A DNA stretch of 64,000 nucleotides from an uncultured Lachnospiraceae bacterium (GCA_934408585.1 CAKRVA010000004.1:103551-167550), one strand, 5' to 3'; positions 9,050 to 16,471 are shown, counted from the stretch's first letter. The notes: generated by a model not told the origin, from the sequence alone. A program made the numbers and translations.

Positions 9050-10423
9050 ATGGCAAAAGGAAAACAGACAACCGTTTTTTTCTGCCAAAGTTGCGGATAT
9101 GAATCCAGTAAATGGATGGGGCAGTGTCCGGGGTGCAAAGAATGGAATACCATGGTGGAGGAACGGGTCGTTACCACAAGTGGGAAATCCATGCGGCCAA
9201 TTCATGAAAAAGCAAAACCAACGGTATTGGCAGATATATCTTTGGAAAAAGAAGACCGTATACAGACACATATTGAAGAACTGAACCGTGTACTGGGCGG
9301 AGGTCTGGTGGCTGGCTCGCTGGTATTGGTAGGAGGAGATCCCGGAATCGGAAAATCCACATTGCTGTTACAGGTATGCAGGGAAATTGCTGCGGATGGA
9401 CGTAAGGTGTTGTATATATCCGGAGAAGAGTCTTTGAAACAAATAAAGATCCGTGCGAACCGGATTGGCGAGTTTAACCAGAATCTGTTTTTGCTTTGTG
9501 AAACAAATCTGGAAACCATCGAAGAAACCATCCGGGCAGAAAAACCGGAAGTAGTCGTTGTAGATTCCATACAGACGATGTATCTGGAAAGTGTATCAGC
9601 AGCTCCCGGAAGTGTTTCGCAGGTAAGAGAGGCAACAAATGTATTTTTGCAGCTTGCCAAGGGATTGAACATTTCTATCTTTATCGTAGGACATGTGACC
9701 AAAGAGGGAACAGTAGCAGGCCCCAGGGTTCTTGAACATATGGTGGATACGGTTTTATATTTTGAAGGCGACAGACATGCATCTTACCGCATTCTGCGTG
9801 GCGTAAAGAACCGTTTTGGATCGACAAATGAAATTGGCGTGTTCGAAATGGAAGCAGGAGGTCTGAAAGAGGTAAAAAATCCTTCGGAATTTATGCTGAG
9901 TGGAAAACCCGAAGAGGCAAGCGGCTCTATTGTAGTCTGTTCGATGGAGGGAACAAGACCATTGCTTGTAGAAATTCAGGCACTGGTATGTCATAGTAAT
10001 TTTGGAATACCGAGAAGACAGGCAATCGGAACAGACTTTAACCGTGTGAATTTACTGATGGCAGTATTGGAGAAACGTTTGGGATTGCAGCTTGGAAATT
10101 GTGATGCCTATGTAAATGTTGCCGGAGGAATCCGGATTCAGGAGCCGGCGATTGACCTTGGAATTGCACTTGCAGTAATTTCCAGTTTTAAAAATAAAAT
10201 TATTGATTCCGGAACAATCGCTATGGGAGAAATCGGTCTTAGCGGTGAGGTGCGTGCAGTCAGTATGATACCTGCACGTGTGCAGGAGGCAAAGAAGCTT
10301 GGATTTACTACCTGTATCATTCCGGAAGTCTGCCGGGATAGTGTAAAAGACATAAAAGGGATTAAGATTATTGGAATAAAGAATATTGGAGATGTCATGA
10401 AATGGACAGAAAAAAGTTTATAA
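9050..10423 (+). CDS. radA: RadA DNA repair protein
   Basis: The 457-residue protein has the RadA order: an N-terminal zinc finger (CQSCG...CPGC), a RecA-like ATPase with Walker A GGDPGIGKST near residue 95, the RadA-specific KNRFGSTNEIG motif near residue 250, and a C-terminal Lon-protease-like domain (ADLGIALAV-type segment, GEIGLSGEVR). RadA promotes branch migration in recombination. ATG 9050 follows AGGTGAGG and gives the usual MAKGKQ-type start; the upstream in-frame ATG at 9002 lies within the hairpin region. It overlaps the next gene by 22 bp. Confidence 0.96.
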   Translation: MAKGKQTTVFFCQSCGYESSKWMGQCPGCKEWNTMVEERVVTTSGKSMRPIHEKAKPTVLADISLEKEDRIQTHIEELNRVLGGGLVAGSLVLVGGDPGIGKSTLLLQVCREIAADGRKVLYISGEESLKQIKIRANRIGEFNQNLFLLCETNLETIEETIRAEKPEVVVVDSIQTMYLESVSAAPGSVSQVREATNVFLQLAKGLNISIFIVGHVTKEGTVAGPRVLEHMVDTVLYFEGDRHASYRILRGVKNRFGSTNEIGVFEMEAGGLKEVKNPSEFMLSGKPEEASGSIVVCSMEGTRPLLVEIQALVCHSNFGIPRRQAIGTDFNRVNLLMAVLEKRLGLQLGNCDAYVNVAGGIRIQEPAIDLGIALAVISSFKNKIIDSGTIAMGEIGLSGEVRAVSMIPARVQEAKKLGFTTCIIPEVCRDSVKDIKGIKIIGIKNIGDVMKWTEKSL

Positions 10424-11496
10424 AACATCTTCCGCTTTATCTGGTGGAGATACTGGTTCTTGTGGTGGCAGCCGGCTTTTTATATTTCACGGTTCAGGCG
10501 ACAAGGGCAGAGAGAAGAGAAATTAAAGAAGAGAATATCACAGTAAATGAGGAAGTAAAGGAACAGATTGAAAAGACACAGGAAGAGAATGCCGGAAAGA
10601 ATCTTACCGGTGTGTTTAATGTGGCACTCTTTGGTGTGGATGCAAGAGATGGAAGTCTGGGAAAAGGTACAAGAAGTGATTCCATCATGATTTGTTCCAT
10701 TGATATGGACAAGCATGAGGTAAAACTGATTTCGGTACTTCGTGATACGTATCTGAATCTCGGAAACGATACTTACAATAAATGTAATGTGGCATATGCC
10801 AAGGGCGGACCGGAACAGGCCATCAGTATGCTTAATGTAAATACGGATATGTATATCAAAGATTATATTACGGTTGGATTTGATGGATTGATTCAGGCAG
10901 TGGATGCCCTGGGCGGGGTAGAGCTGGATGTCAGCGAGGCTGAAATTCCCCATTTAAACAATTACCAGATTAGTATGGTAGGTACAACAGATGATGGCAT
11001 TACATTTGTTGCCGAGGAGGGAAGTTATGTACCTGTTACAGAACCTGGATTGCAGAAACTGAACGGATTGCAGGCTACGGCTTACTGCCGTATCCGGTAT
11101 GTGGGGGATGATTTCCGCAGAACACAAAGACAGCGTGATTTGATTACGGCAATGATTGAAAAAAGCAAAACCGCTTCCATCGGCGAGCTGACACAGGCAG
11201 CAGAAGCAGTATTTCCATATGTGAGTACCTCGTTGAAGGTTGAGGATATCTTTACGATGTTGAGCGTTGTTGGAGATTATCAGGTAACGGTAAGTGAAAG
11301 CTTTCCGTTTGCTGGAATACGAAATGGCGGTAATATCAAAGGATACGGTTCCTGTGTTGTTCCAACGGATCTGGAGCAAAATGTAATAAAACTCCATGAG
11401 CTGCTGTTTGATGAGCAGGATTATGTACCTTCGGAAGAAGTGAAGAAGTACAGTGAAATTATAAAAAATGATACACAGGCATATTTACAATATTAG
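10402..11496 (+). CDS. LCP (LytR-CpsA-Psr) family cell-wall glycopolymer ligase
   Basis: A 364-residue protein with a short N-terminal cytoplasmic segment, one membrane helix (about residues 10-30), a coiled linker and an LCP domain. Family signatures seen are LFGVDARDG, the RSDSIMI(C) segment, LISVLRDTY, the NAYAKGGP-like NVAYAKGGPE, and YCRIRYVGDDFRRTQRQR, whose arginines bind the lipid pyrophosphate. LCP enzymes attach wall polymers to peptidoglycan outside the membrane. The gene starts inside radA (22-bp overlap, with GGAG upstream). The tRNA-Trp promoter starts 3 bp after its stop. Confidence 0.92.
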   Translation: MDRKKFIKHLPLYLVEILVLVVAAGFLYFTVQATRAERREIKEENITVNEEVKEQIEKTQEENAGKNLTGVFNVALFGVDARDGSLGKGTRSDSIMICSIDMDKHEVKLISVLRDTYLNLGNDTYNKCNVAYAKGGPEQAISMLNVNTDMYIKDYITVGFDGLIQAVDALGGVELDVSEAEIPHLNNYQISMVGTTDDGITFVAEEGSYVPVTEPGLQKLNGLQATAYCRIRYVGDDFRRTQRQRDLITAMIEKSKTASIGELTQAAEAVFPYVSTSLKVEDIFTMLSVVGDYQVTVSESFPFAGIRNGGNIKGYGSCVVPTDLEQNVIKLHELLFDEQDYVPSEEVKKYSEIIKNDTQAYLQY

Positions 11497-11498
11497 CC

Positions 11499-11528
11499 TT
11501 GACAAAGAAACATACCTTAAGTTATAAT
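11499..11528 (+). promoter_or_regulatory. Sigma-70 type promoter of tRNA-Trp
   Basis: TTGACA at 11499-11504 and TATAAT at 11523-11528 with an 18-bp spacer. It is the best consensus promoter near the tRNA and points at it. Confidence 0.85.
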
Positions 11529-11530
11529 AG

Positions 11531-11555
11531 CTTTCGGTGGTTCAAACACCGAAAG
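11531..11555 (+). repeat. Inverted repeat between the promoter and tRNA-Trp
   Basis: A perfect 9-bp stem (CTTTCGGTG / CACCGAAAG) with a 7-base loop starts 2 bp after the -10 box. Transcription would begin within its left arm, so it may be an operator or a 5' leader element removed by processing. Confidence 0.6.
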
Positions 11556-11560
11556 AAAAT

Positions 11561-11631
11561 AGGGGCATAGTTCAAAGGTAGAACAGCGGTCTCCAAAACC
11601 GTCGATGTGGGTTCGATTCCTACTGCCCCTG
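11561..11631 (+). tRNA. tRNA-Trp (anticodon CCA)
   Basis: A 71-base cloverleaf: acceptor stem AGGGGCA/TGCCCCT with G discriminator, D arm TAGTTC...GAAC, anticodon loop CTCCAAA with CCA, and T arm with the TTCGATT loop. The 3' CCA is not encoded. A degenerate integrative element abuts its 3' side, as is common for tRNA attachment sites. Confidence 0.96.
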
Positions 11632-11635
11632 CTCT

Positions 11636-11661
11636 AAAACCCTAGTATTTACTAGGGTTTT
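11636..11661. terminator. Bidirectional terminator after tRNA-Trp
   Basis: A perfect 12-bp stem (AAAACCCTAGTA / TACTAGGGTTTT), 2-base loop, followed on the plus strand by a T-rich tract. The A-rich left arm could also end leftward transcription from the integrase. Confidence 0.88.
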
Positions 11662-11668
11662 TGTTTTT

Positions 11669-11704
11669 GTGTCAACTTTCGTGTCGACTTTCGTGTGAAC
11701 TTTT
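11669..11704. repeat. Three tandem 12-bp repeats at the integrase 3' end
   Basis: Units GTGTCAACTTTC, GTGTCGACTTTC and GTGTGAACTTTT lie head to tail. They encode the last residues of the truncated integrase in one frame and a Lys/Arg/Thr-rich tail in another. Confidence 0.85.
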
Positions 11705-12532
11705 ATTTATTTTTACAATTTTTCCTTCTGAGGGAAGTAAATCAATTACAAAATCGGGCATATCAATATAGTGGTCGCTTGACTTTGTCTTTGGAACCTT
11801 TGTTATCCAATTATTATTTTCATCCAGGACCATAGCAGCATGAACATGAATTATGTTGCCGGACACATCAGAAGCATCTAAGGCACATATCTCTGAACGC
11901 CTCAGAGTGCCGTAGGCGGCAAGACAACATGCAATCAGCATATTTCTATCATAGCTTTTAAATTCTTCAATTAAGGCGGATACATCACGGTCTGTGGGAA
12001 CATATAAATTACTACCTTTTCGCTGGGGCAAAACTACCCGGAAGTGAAGGTCGGGATACAGGGTGTTTACCATGCTGATGAATTGTCCATATACATTACG
12101 GACAGTCTTAGGAGACCGGTCAGTGGAAATGTCCTGTATCCATCGTTGTAGGTCCTTGTTCTTGATTTTTTTTATTGGCATATCTTGTATTGAAGTCATG
12201 TGATTCTTAAAATTAAGTTTGTAGCATCGAATGGTAGATGGTGAAATCACGCCTTCTCTGGATGAGATATAAATATCCATTCCCTCTTTCACAGTAAATT
12301 CCTTTTCCTGCTTCGGTCGGTTGCAGTAATATTGTGTAGCGAGAAGTTCAGCGTCTCTTTTGGTATCAGCGGTAAATGATTTCAGATGCTTTTTACCTAA
12401 ACTGTCTGTATAATCCAATACTCTCACTCGCCAGCTCCCTGATGGTAATTTTTGAGCTTTTGCGATAATATCACTCTCCTTTTGGGCATAAAAATGCCCG
12501 GTGCTTGTAATTTCACCGGGAAAATGATACAA
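11672..12532 (-). pseudogene. Tyrosine-type integrase, internally deleted
   Basis: The protein resembles Lachnospiraceae tyrosine integrases: an AP2-like arm-binding N-terminus (KLPSGSWRVRV...SFTADTKRDAE), a SAM-like core-binding domain, and the start of the catalytic domain with the first arginine (YGTLRRSEICAL). The HxxR block and the tyrosine nucleophile are absent. The frame stops at 11672 after a Ser/His/Arg-rich tail, about 100 residues early. Reading the other frame over the 12-bp repeats gives a tail of the KFTRKSTRKLTQ type, as expected at the end of an intact integrase, so an internal deletion with frame loss is likely. The proper start is unclear. AAGGAG sits before an ATT codon (about 12470); the ATG at 12532 needs a long leader through hairpins. 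Confidence 0.8.
12484..12520. promoter_or_regulatory. Competing hairpins upstream of the integrase
   Basis: Two inverted repeats, GGGCAT/ATGCCC (12484-12499) and CCCGGTG/CACCGGG (12497-12520), share three bases and exclude each other. On the integrase mRNA they lie just before its AAGGAG site, which suggests attenuation or masking of translation. Confidence 0.5.
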
Positions 12533-12615
12533 TTCACTTGCGAGGGTGATTGTATCGGGTTTCCCGATATGGTTCCAATCTGCTCTGGTGTTGGTAGCAC
12601 CGGGGCAGATTTTTT
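12526..12615 (+). ncRNA. Multi-hairpin RNA candidate ending in an intrinsic terminator
   Basis: Reading rightward there are three stems: GATACAAT/ATTGTATC (12526-12556), ATCGGG/CCCGAT (12554-12568, overlapping the first), and a strong two-part stem AATCTGC...GCAGATT with CTGGTG/CACCGG inside (12577-12611). The last is followed by TTTTTT. No convincing protein is encoded. No clear promoter was found upstream, so this may instead be the terminator of an undetected transcript antisense to the integrase start. Confidence 0.45.
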
Positions 12616-12633
12616 ATTGTTTAAATTGCATAA

Positions 12634-12661
12634 TTGACAATATAAACTCATATGCTATAAT
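12634..12661 (+). promoter_or_regulatory. Promoter of the structured RNA at 12668
   Basis: TTGACA at 12634-12639 and TATAAT at 12656-12661, 16-bp spacer. No open reading frame with a ribosome site follows before the terminator. Confidence 0.7.
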
Positions 12662-12667
12662 ACAAGT

Positions 12668-12757
12668 AAGATAACTTGTGAAGGAATAACACTGGGTCCC
12701 AGAATGGGGTAGGTATATACCGAGCATTCCCATGTGCCTGGGGTTATCTTATTTTTT
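12668..12757 (+). ncRNA. Small structured RNA candidate with its own promoter and terminator
   Basis: Starting 6 bp after a consensus promoter, the segment folds with outer stem AAGATAAC (12668-12675) / GTTATCTT. Inside are CCCAG/CTGGG, ATGGG/CCCAT and a central GGTATATACC palindrome; an alternative TGGG-T-CCCA hairpin is also possible. The outer stem is followed by ATTTTTTT, an intrinsic terminator. It has no evident coding capacity and does not resemble tRNA, 6S, SRP or tmRNA as far as I can tell. It lies in the decayed element, opposite to the flanking genes, and its end overlaps the last codons of the DUF3644 gene. Confidence 0.6.
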
Positions 12758-13718
12758 TGGATTTTTTCAAACTATCAACAAAATTTGCAGGATTTTTTTC
12801 TATTTCTGATATAATAAAATCTATAAACTGTTGTGAATATGTGTACGAATGCTGATTGCCAATTATATGTTCATATGCGTATTTGGGTTCTCGCTTTATA
12901 TCATAAAATTCTACCACTAAGTTTAGTACATAAGGATTAAAACCAGCAGCATAGCCTAATCGGATATTTTTTTTCTTTAACCTTTCCTGAATAGCAGTAA
13001 CGACATTATTGTAAGAATACTTATGCGTGTCAGAGGGGTCTTTTAAATCCTTAATCATAGTCACTTTGGCATCGGAGTTGGATGCTATACTTACAGAAAA
13101 ATCGGCTTCATCTCTTTTCTTTGTAATATATAAATTTTGACGAATGTTGATGGCAAATTTAGATGAATTGTATTCTTCGCTTAATACATCAAGTTCATTA
13201 CTCTGTTTTATGAGCTTTTCTGCAATTTCAGGAGAGTATTTTAGACGAATTTCTTCATTACTCAGGGGCTCATAGCGTGCAGAGAGCGTAAGAAAATTCT
13301 GCGCAATATATTTTGTGATATCAACTCCATGAAAACGTTGGATTTCGTTAACAAAATTTAATACACAAGCTTGAAATAATGGAGCATATTTTATTTCATA
13401 ATCCTCTGTGATATAGTGCGTACTGATATTTCTAAGATCTATTATTTTCTCAAGATTAAGCCGAATGCGTGTATTTTTATCCGTGTATATTTTCCTGATT
13501 ACAACATCAACACTTAGAGTTCTATCCGGCTTATCTGGAAAGTAAATGTTATCTCCGCGTTTGAGCAGAGCAGCTTTCAACATTAGCTCCCATGCATTTA
13601 TTATGAAAAAAGAAAAACCTTCAATCCTATATTTTATGGTTGGCTTGTTATAGATTTCCAAACCCATAATAAAGGCTTCGATACTTTTGTCCACTAATCT
13701 TTTTTCAATATCTTCCAT
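12744..13718 (-). CDS. DUF3644 (HEPN-like) protein
   Basis: A 324-residue soluble protein. The N-terminal half matches DUF3644: a RIEGFSFFIINAWELMLKA block near residue 30, and DLRNISTHY near residue 95. RNISTH fits the R-x4-H signature of HEPN-superfamily ribonucleases. HEPN proteins are frequent in toxin and phage-defence roles, but DUF3644 itself is not characterised as far as I know. Start 13718 follows AAAGGAA; the longer in-frame start at 13766 lacks a site. The C-terminal half shows no motif I recognise. It is transcribed with the zinc-ribbon genes upstream, in the cargo position between repressor and integrase. Confidence 0.8.
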   Translation of the reverse strand: MEDIEKRLVDKSIEAFIMGLEIYNKPTIKYRIEGFSFFIINAWELMLKAALLKRGDNIYFPDKPDRTLSVDVVIRKIYTDKNTRIRLNLEKIIDLRNISTHYITEDYEIKYAPLFQACVLNFVNEIQRFHGVDITKYIAQNFLTLSARYEPLSNEEIRLKYSPEIAEKLIKQSNELDVLSEEYNSSKFAINIRQNLYITKKRDEADFSVSIASNSDAKVTMIKDLKDPSDTHKYSYNNVVTAIQERLKKKNIRLGYAAGFNPYVLNLVVEFYDIKREPKYAYEHIIGNQHSYTYSQQFIDFIISEIEKNPANFVDSLKKSKKIR

Positions 13719-13816
13719 GATTTGTGTTCCTTTCATAATTAAGGTTTTAATTGCTTGGAATTCCATATGGTTATATATTCTTCCGCTCCTGGTTGCAGCC
13801 GGGGGCGTTTTTTTAA

Positions 13817-15073
13817 TTATTCACTTATCAATTCACAGTATTTCATATCAAGAGATACGTCATTGCTTGTAGTTCCCGTTAAAACATTTTTAGATTCTGA
13901 CATACCGTTAAATGTTCCATACACACGGATAATATCATCCTCAAGTACATTTAAGTAGTTATCAGCATCTTTATCTTGCCTGTCTATAATATATAAGAAA
14001 TCACCTAGCCACATATCATATTTATCATTTGTGTATGCTTTATAATATATATCGTAGTCAGAATACCATTTCCCATTTACTTTCTGTGAGATTTTTACAT
14101 CTACAACAAAGTTTTGACCGATATAATCATCTGGATTTCTTGCAATTGTTTTATAATTGAATTGCTGGCAAGATGCTTTGAAATCATCTTCTGATATAAC
14201 AGGTTCTTCGGGTGTAATGGCTTCTTTCTCGGTATTTTCAGTTGATTCTTCAGACATTTCCATTGAATCTTCAATGTTTTCTTGTGGTTCCGCAGATGGT
14301 TCCAGCGAATCTGTTCCAGGATTTTGCGTAGGCGCAGGTGTTTCTGTAGGTATTGGACTCTCCTCAACGGAAGCAATTGTTGTAGTGTTTACATTATCTT
14401 TTTTAACCATATTACCAATCCCACCAAGTAACCAAATTCCAGATATTACAAGTGCAGCAATGGATAAGGATTTTTTTCGTCCATCCTTTTTACATAAATC
14501 AATAATAGCCAAGATAATAGCAACAAAGAAAGTGCATCCTAAAATTGAGAATATAAGAGCTAATATACCTAAAGCAGAATTTCCTTGCTTTTGGGGTGGT
14601 GCAGGATAAGTAGGCGGTGGTGTCTGATTTGCCGGTGTTCCGCAATTAGGACAGAAAGCACCGTCATAAGTGGTTTTACATTTTGTACATACGTTCATTT
14701 TTAAAATTCTCCCTTCATTAGAAAAAGTGTTTTCCTGTTTTATAACTAATTTTCGCATTAGTTCTGTTTGTTTTTCAGATTCGGATAGTGAATTAAACCA
14801 TTCTTCATACGCGAGATTCTCTTGCTCTTTTCTTATTTGACGTTGTTCCAATTCATATTGTTCTTGTGTAGTACCTGATTGATTATATGGCGTAATACGC
14901 ATCCCACATTGCTCACAATAGTCGGACGATGGTGGATTGGTGGCACCGCAACAAGTGCATATAATTTCCGGTGGCTTTCTTGATATTTCTGCTAGTGGAT
15001 AACCACAATAAATACATGCATGAACTTTATCACTAATTTCTTTTCCGCATTCAGGACACTTAATAAGTGACAT
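13817..15073 (-). CDS. Zinc-ribbon membrane protein with C-terminal OB-like domain
   Basis: A 418-residue protein with zinc-ribbon pairs at the N-terminus (CPECG...CIYCG, then CTCCG...CEQCG) and a third ribbon near residue 130 (CTKCK...CPNCG). A Pro-rich stretch follows, then two hydrophobic helices (about residues 160-220), a Ser/Glu/Pro-rich spacer, and a C-terminal domain of about 120 residues. The C-terminal domain (KTIARNPDDYIGQNF...) reads like the OB-fold, tRNA-anti-like domain found on many Clostridia surface proteins. The segment WFNSLSESEKQTELMR near residue 95 is nearly repeated in the upstream gene. Start 15073 follows GGGGGAA. Function unknown. Confidence 0.75.
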   Translation of the reverse strand: MSLIKCPECGKEISDKVHACIYCGYPLAEISRKPPEIICTCCGATNPPSSDYCEQCGMRITPYNQSGTTQEQYELEQRQIRKEQENLAYEEWFNSLSESEKQTELMRKLVIKQENTFSNEGRILKMNVCTKCKTTYDGAFCPNCGTPANQTPPPTYPAPPQKQGNSALGILALIFSILGCTFFVAIILAIIDLCKKDGRKKSLSIAALVISGIWLLGGIGNMVKKDNVNTTTIASVEESPIPTETPAPTQNPGTDSLEPSAEPQENIEDSMEMSEESTENTEKEAITPEEPVISEDDFKASCQQFNYKTIARNPDDYIGQNFVVDVKISQKVNGKWYSDYDIYYKAYTNDKYDMWLGDFLYIIDRQDKDADNYLNVLEDDIIRVYGTFNGMSESKNVLTGTTSNDVSLDMKYCELISE

Positions 15074-15098
15074 AATAAATTCCCCCGTATATAAATAT

Positions 15099-15608
15099 TT
15101 ATCTGTTTTCCTCAACCATCCGGCGCATAAGTTCTGTCTGCTTCTCAGACTCACTTAAAGAATCGAACCATGCATTATATTCACGTTTATAATTAATTCT
15201 GTTGATTCTTTCCTCACGTTCGTATTCACTGTCATAGAATTCTTGTTTATGCTCTTTATGGTTTTTATATAAATATATAGCAGGAGCAATTACAAGGATT
15301 AAATACCCTAATACAAGACGTCCAATTAAAATACTGAATACTATATACACTAGAAATAATAGTGCTACAATGATTATATATATGTAAGCCTCGCGCTGGA
15401 GAAAGGAACCGTCTTTTGGAATAAATTCTATCAATTCAGGTTCAATGTATTCATTACGTTCCTCTGGTGTAGAATAATAATTGTTTATTGTATTTACCGT
15501 ATTATTATTACCTTTTATATTTGTTGTTCCTTCTTTTGGCAGTTCGCTACCGCAGTAATTACAAAATCTTCCTTCTGTAACTTCTGCACCACAGTTTTCA
15601 CATTTCAT
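15099..15608 (-). CDS. Zinc-ribbon membrane protein, partner of the downstream gene
   Basis: A 169-residue protein: N-terminal zinc ribbon (CENCG...CNYCG), an Asn-rich IKGNNNTVNTINNYY stretch that resembles beta-solenoid-like linkers, two membrane helices (about residues 75-115), and a charged tail. The tail contains WFDSLSESEKQTELMR, almost identical to a segment in the next gene. Start is the ATG at 15608 after GGGGGATAT; it overlaps the preceding gene's stop by 4 bp. The downstream gene begins 25 bp on. The two proteins are probably co-expressed membrane proteins; the role is unknown. Confidence 0.75.
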   Translation of the reverse strand: MKCENCGAEVTEGRFCNYCGSELPKEGTTNIKGNNNTVNTINNYYSTPEERNEYIEPELIEFIPKDGSFLQREAYIYIIIVALLFLVYIVFSILIGRLVLGYLILVIAPAIYLYKNHKEHKQEFYDSEYEREERINRINYKREYNAWFDSLSESEKQTELMRRMVEENR

Positions 15609-15835
15609 CAAGATATCCCCCTTTTATCATTATGTGCTTCCAATTCTATTATATTGGAATTGCCTTTTTCAAAATCGTTATTTTGGATGTGGTTGAGAGC
15701 ATGACGGTAACATTCCAACTGCCGTTCATGGGAAAGGCGGGAATTGAGCAGAATAGTATAACTATCGTCCCTATTTTTTATTATCTGTTCGCCTACAAGC
15801 ACGTCCATATCTATTAGCTGTGTATTAATATCCAA
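15608..15835 (-). CDS. Small ImmA/IrrE-like protein
   Basis: The 75-residue protein has a segment ECYRHALNHIQNNDFEKG followed by IIELEAHN. It follows the ImmA/IrrE metalloprotease layout HExxH...NDF...E.EAH, but the catalytic Glu of HExxH is Ala (HALNH). In mobile elements such small proteins sit right after a cI-like repressor, as here. The annotated start is a TTG preceded by GGGTGATG; an internal ATG (about 15808) is an alternative. It overlaps the next gene by 4 bp. Whether it keeps protease activity is doubtful. Confidence 0.65.
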   Translation of the reverse strand: MDINTQLIDMDVLVGEQIIKNRDDSYTILLNSRLSHERQLECYRHALNHIQNNDFEKGNSNIIELEAHNDKRGIS

Positions 15836-15886
15836 ATTTCATCACCCGTTATACATATAGCATTTTGTATGTACCATAATTAGTAC

Positions 15887-16252
15887 TTATATGTTTTCAC
15901 CAGTTTCTTGTTTATATAGATTCTTCATAAATTCCATATGTGCTTTGAATCTTTCCGGCGGCATATTTTTTTTCATATTGAAAAGAGAGCGCATATCCGG
16001 GTCCTCAAACATTTCTTGTGCCGTTTTAGCGGTTTCTTCATTGAGATAGTAGCCGGAGGTTTCTTCTCCGGTCATTATGTACTCTACGGATACACCAAAA
16101 TAATCAGCTACCTTTTCAATGGTAGAGTGTCTGGGTTCTTGGGTTTTCCATTTAGTAACAGACCCCTTGGCTATTCCTAAGTCCTTCTCTAGTTTAGATT
16201 GAGAGATTCCCTTTTTTTTACATAAATTTACAATTCGTTCATTTAGTGTCAT
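15887..16252 (-). CDS. XRE-family (cI-like) repressor
   Basis: A 121-residue protein with an N-terminal helix-turn-helix (ISQSKLEKDLGIAKGSVTKWK, about residues 16-36) and a short C-terminal extension. It lacks a LexA-type peptidase domain. It diverges from a second small XRE gene at 16472; palindromic TGATAATTATCA sites lie between the two and are the likely operators. It heads the leftward cargo genes of the element. Confidence 0.85.
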   Translation of the reverse strand: MTLNERIVNLCKKKGISQSKLEKDLGIAKGSVTKWKTQEPRHSTIEKVADYFGVSVEYIMTGEETSGYYLNEETAKTAQEMFEDPDMRSLFNMKKNMPPERFKAHMEFMKNLYKQETGENI

Positions 16253-16268
16253 AATTTTCTCTTTCTGC

Positions 16269-16280
16269 TGATAAAAATCA
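16269..16280. promoter_or_regulatory. Operator candidate 1 (TGATAAAAATCA)
   Basis: An imperfect copy of the TGATAATTATCA palindrome found twice nearby, 17 bp upstream of the repressor start. A related half-site GCTGATTTTTAT lies at about 16361. Confidence 0.55.
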
Positions 16281-16331
16281 ACAAAAGGTACTTACAAACT
16301 GATAAAAAGTAGTATAATAAAATCATACCGC

Positions 16332-16343
16332 TGATAATTATCA
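16332..16343. promoter_or_regulatory. Operator candidate 2 (TGATAATTATCA)
   Basis: A perfect 12-bp palindrome in the divergent regulator region, repeated exactly at 16434. Confidence 0.65.
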
Positions 16344-16433
16344 ACCAAATACAACTTTGATGCTGATTTTTATAGCAATGTTTTGTGGTAAATTCATTGT
16401 AGAATAAAATCAGCAAAATGTCAATAAAATCGT

Positions 16434-16445
16434 TGATAATTATCA
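16434..16445. promoter_or_regulatory. Operator candidate 3 (TGATAATTATCA)
   Basis: A second perfect copy, ending 13 bp before the AAGGAGG site of the rightward XRE gene. Confidence 0.65.
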
Positions 16446-16471
16446 GACGAATAAATAAGGAGGTGATTGCG

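Noticed and set aside
12452..12637. Open frame of 61 codons on the plus strand across the hairpin region
   Set aside because: It runs through several stems and a terminator, has no ribosome site and no recognisable protein pattern.
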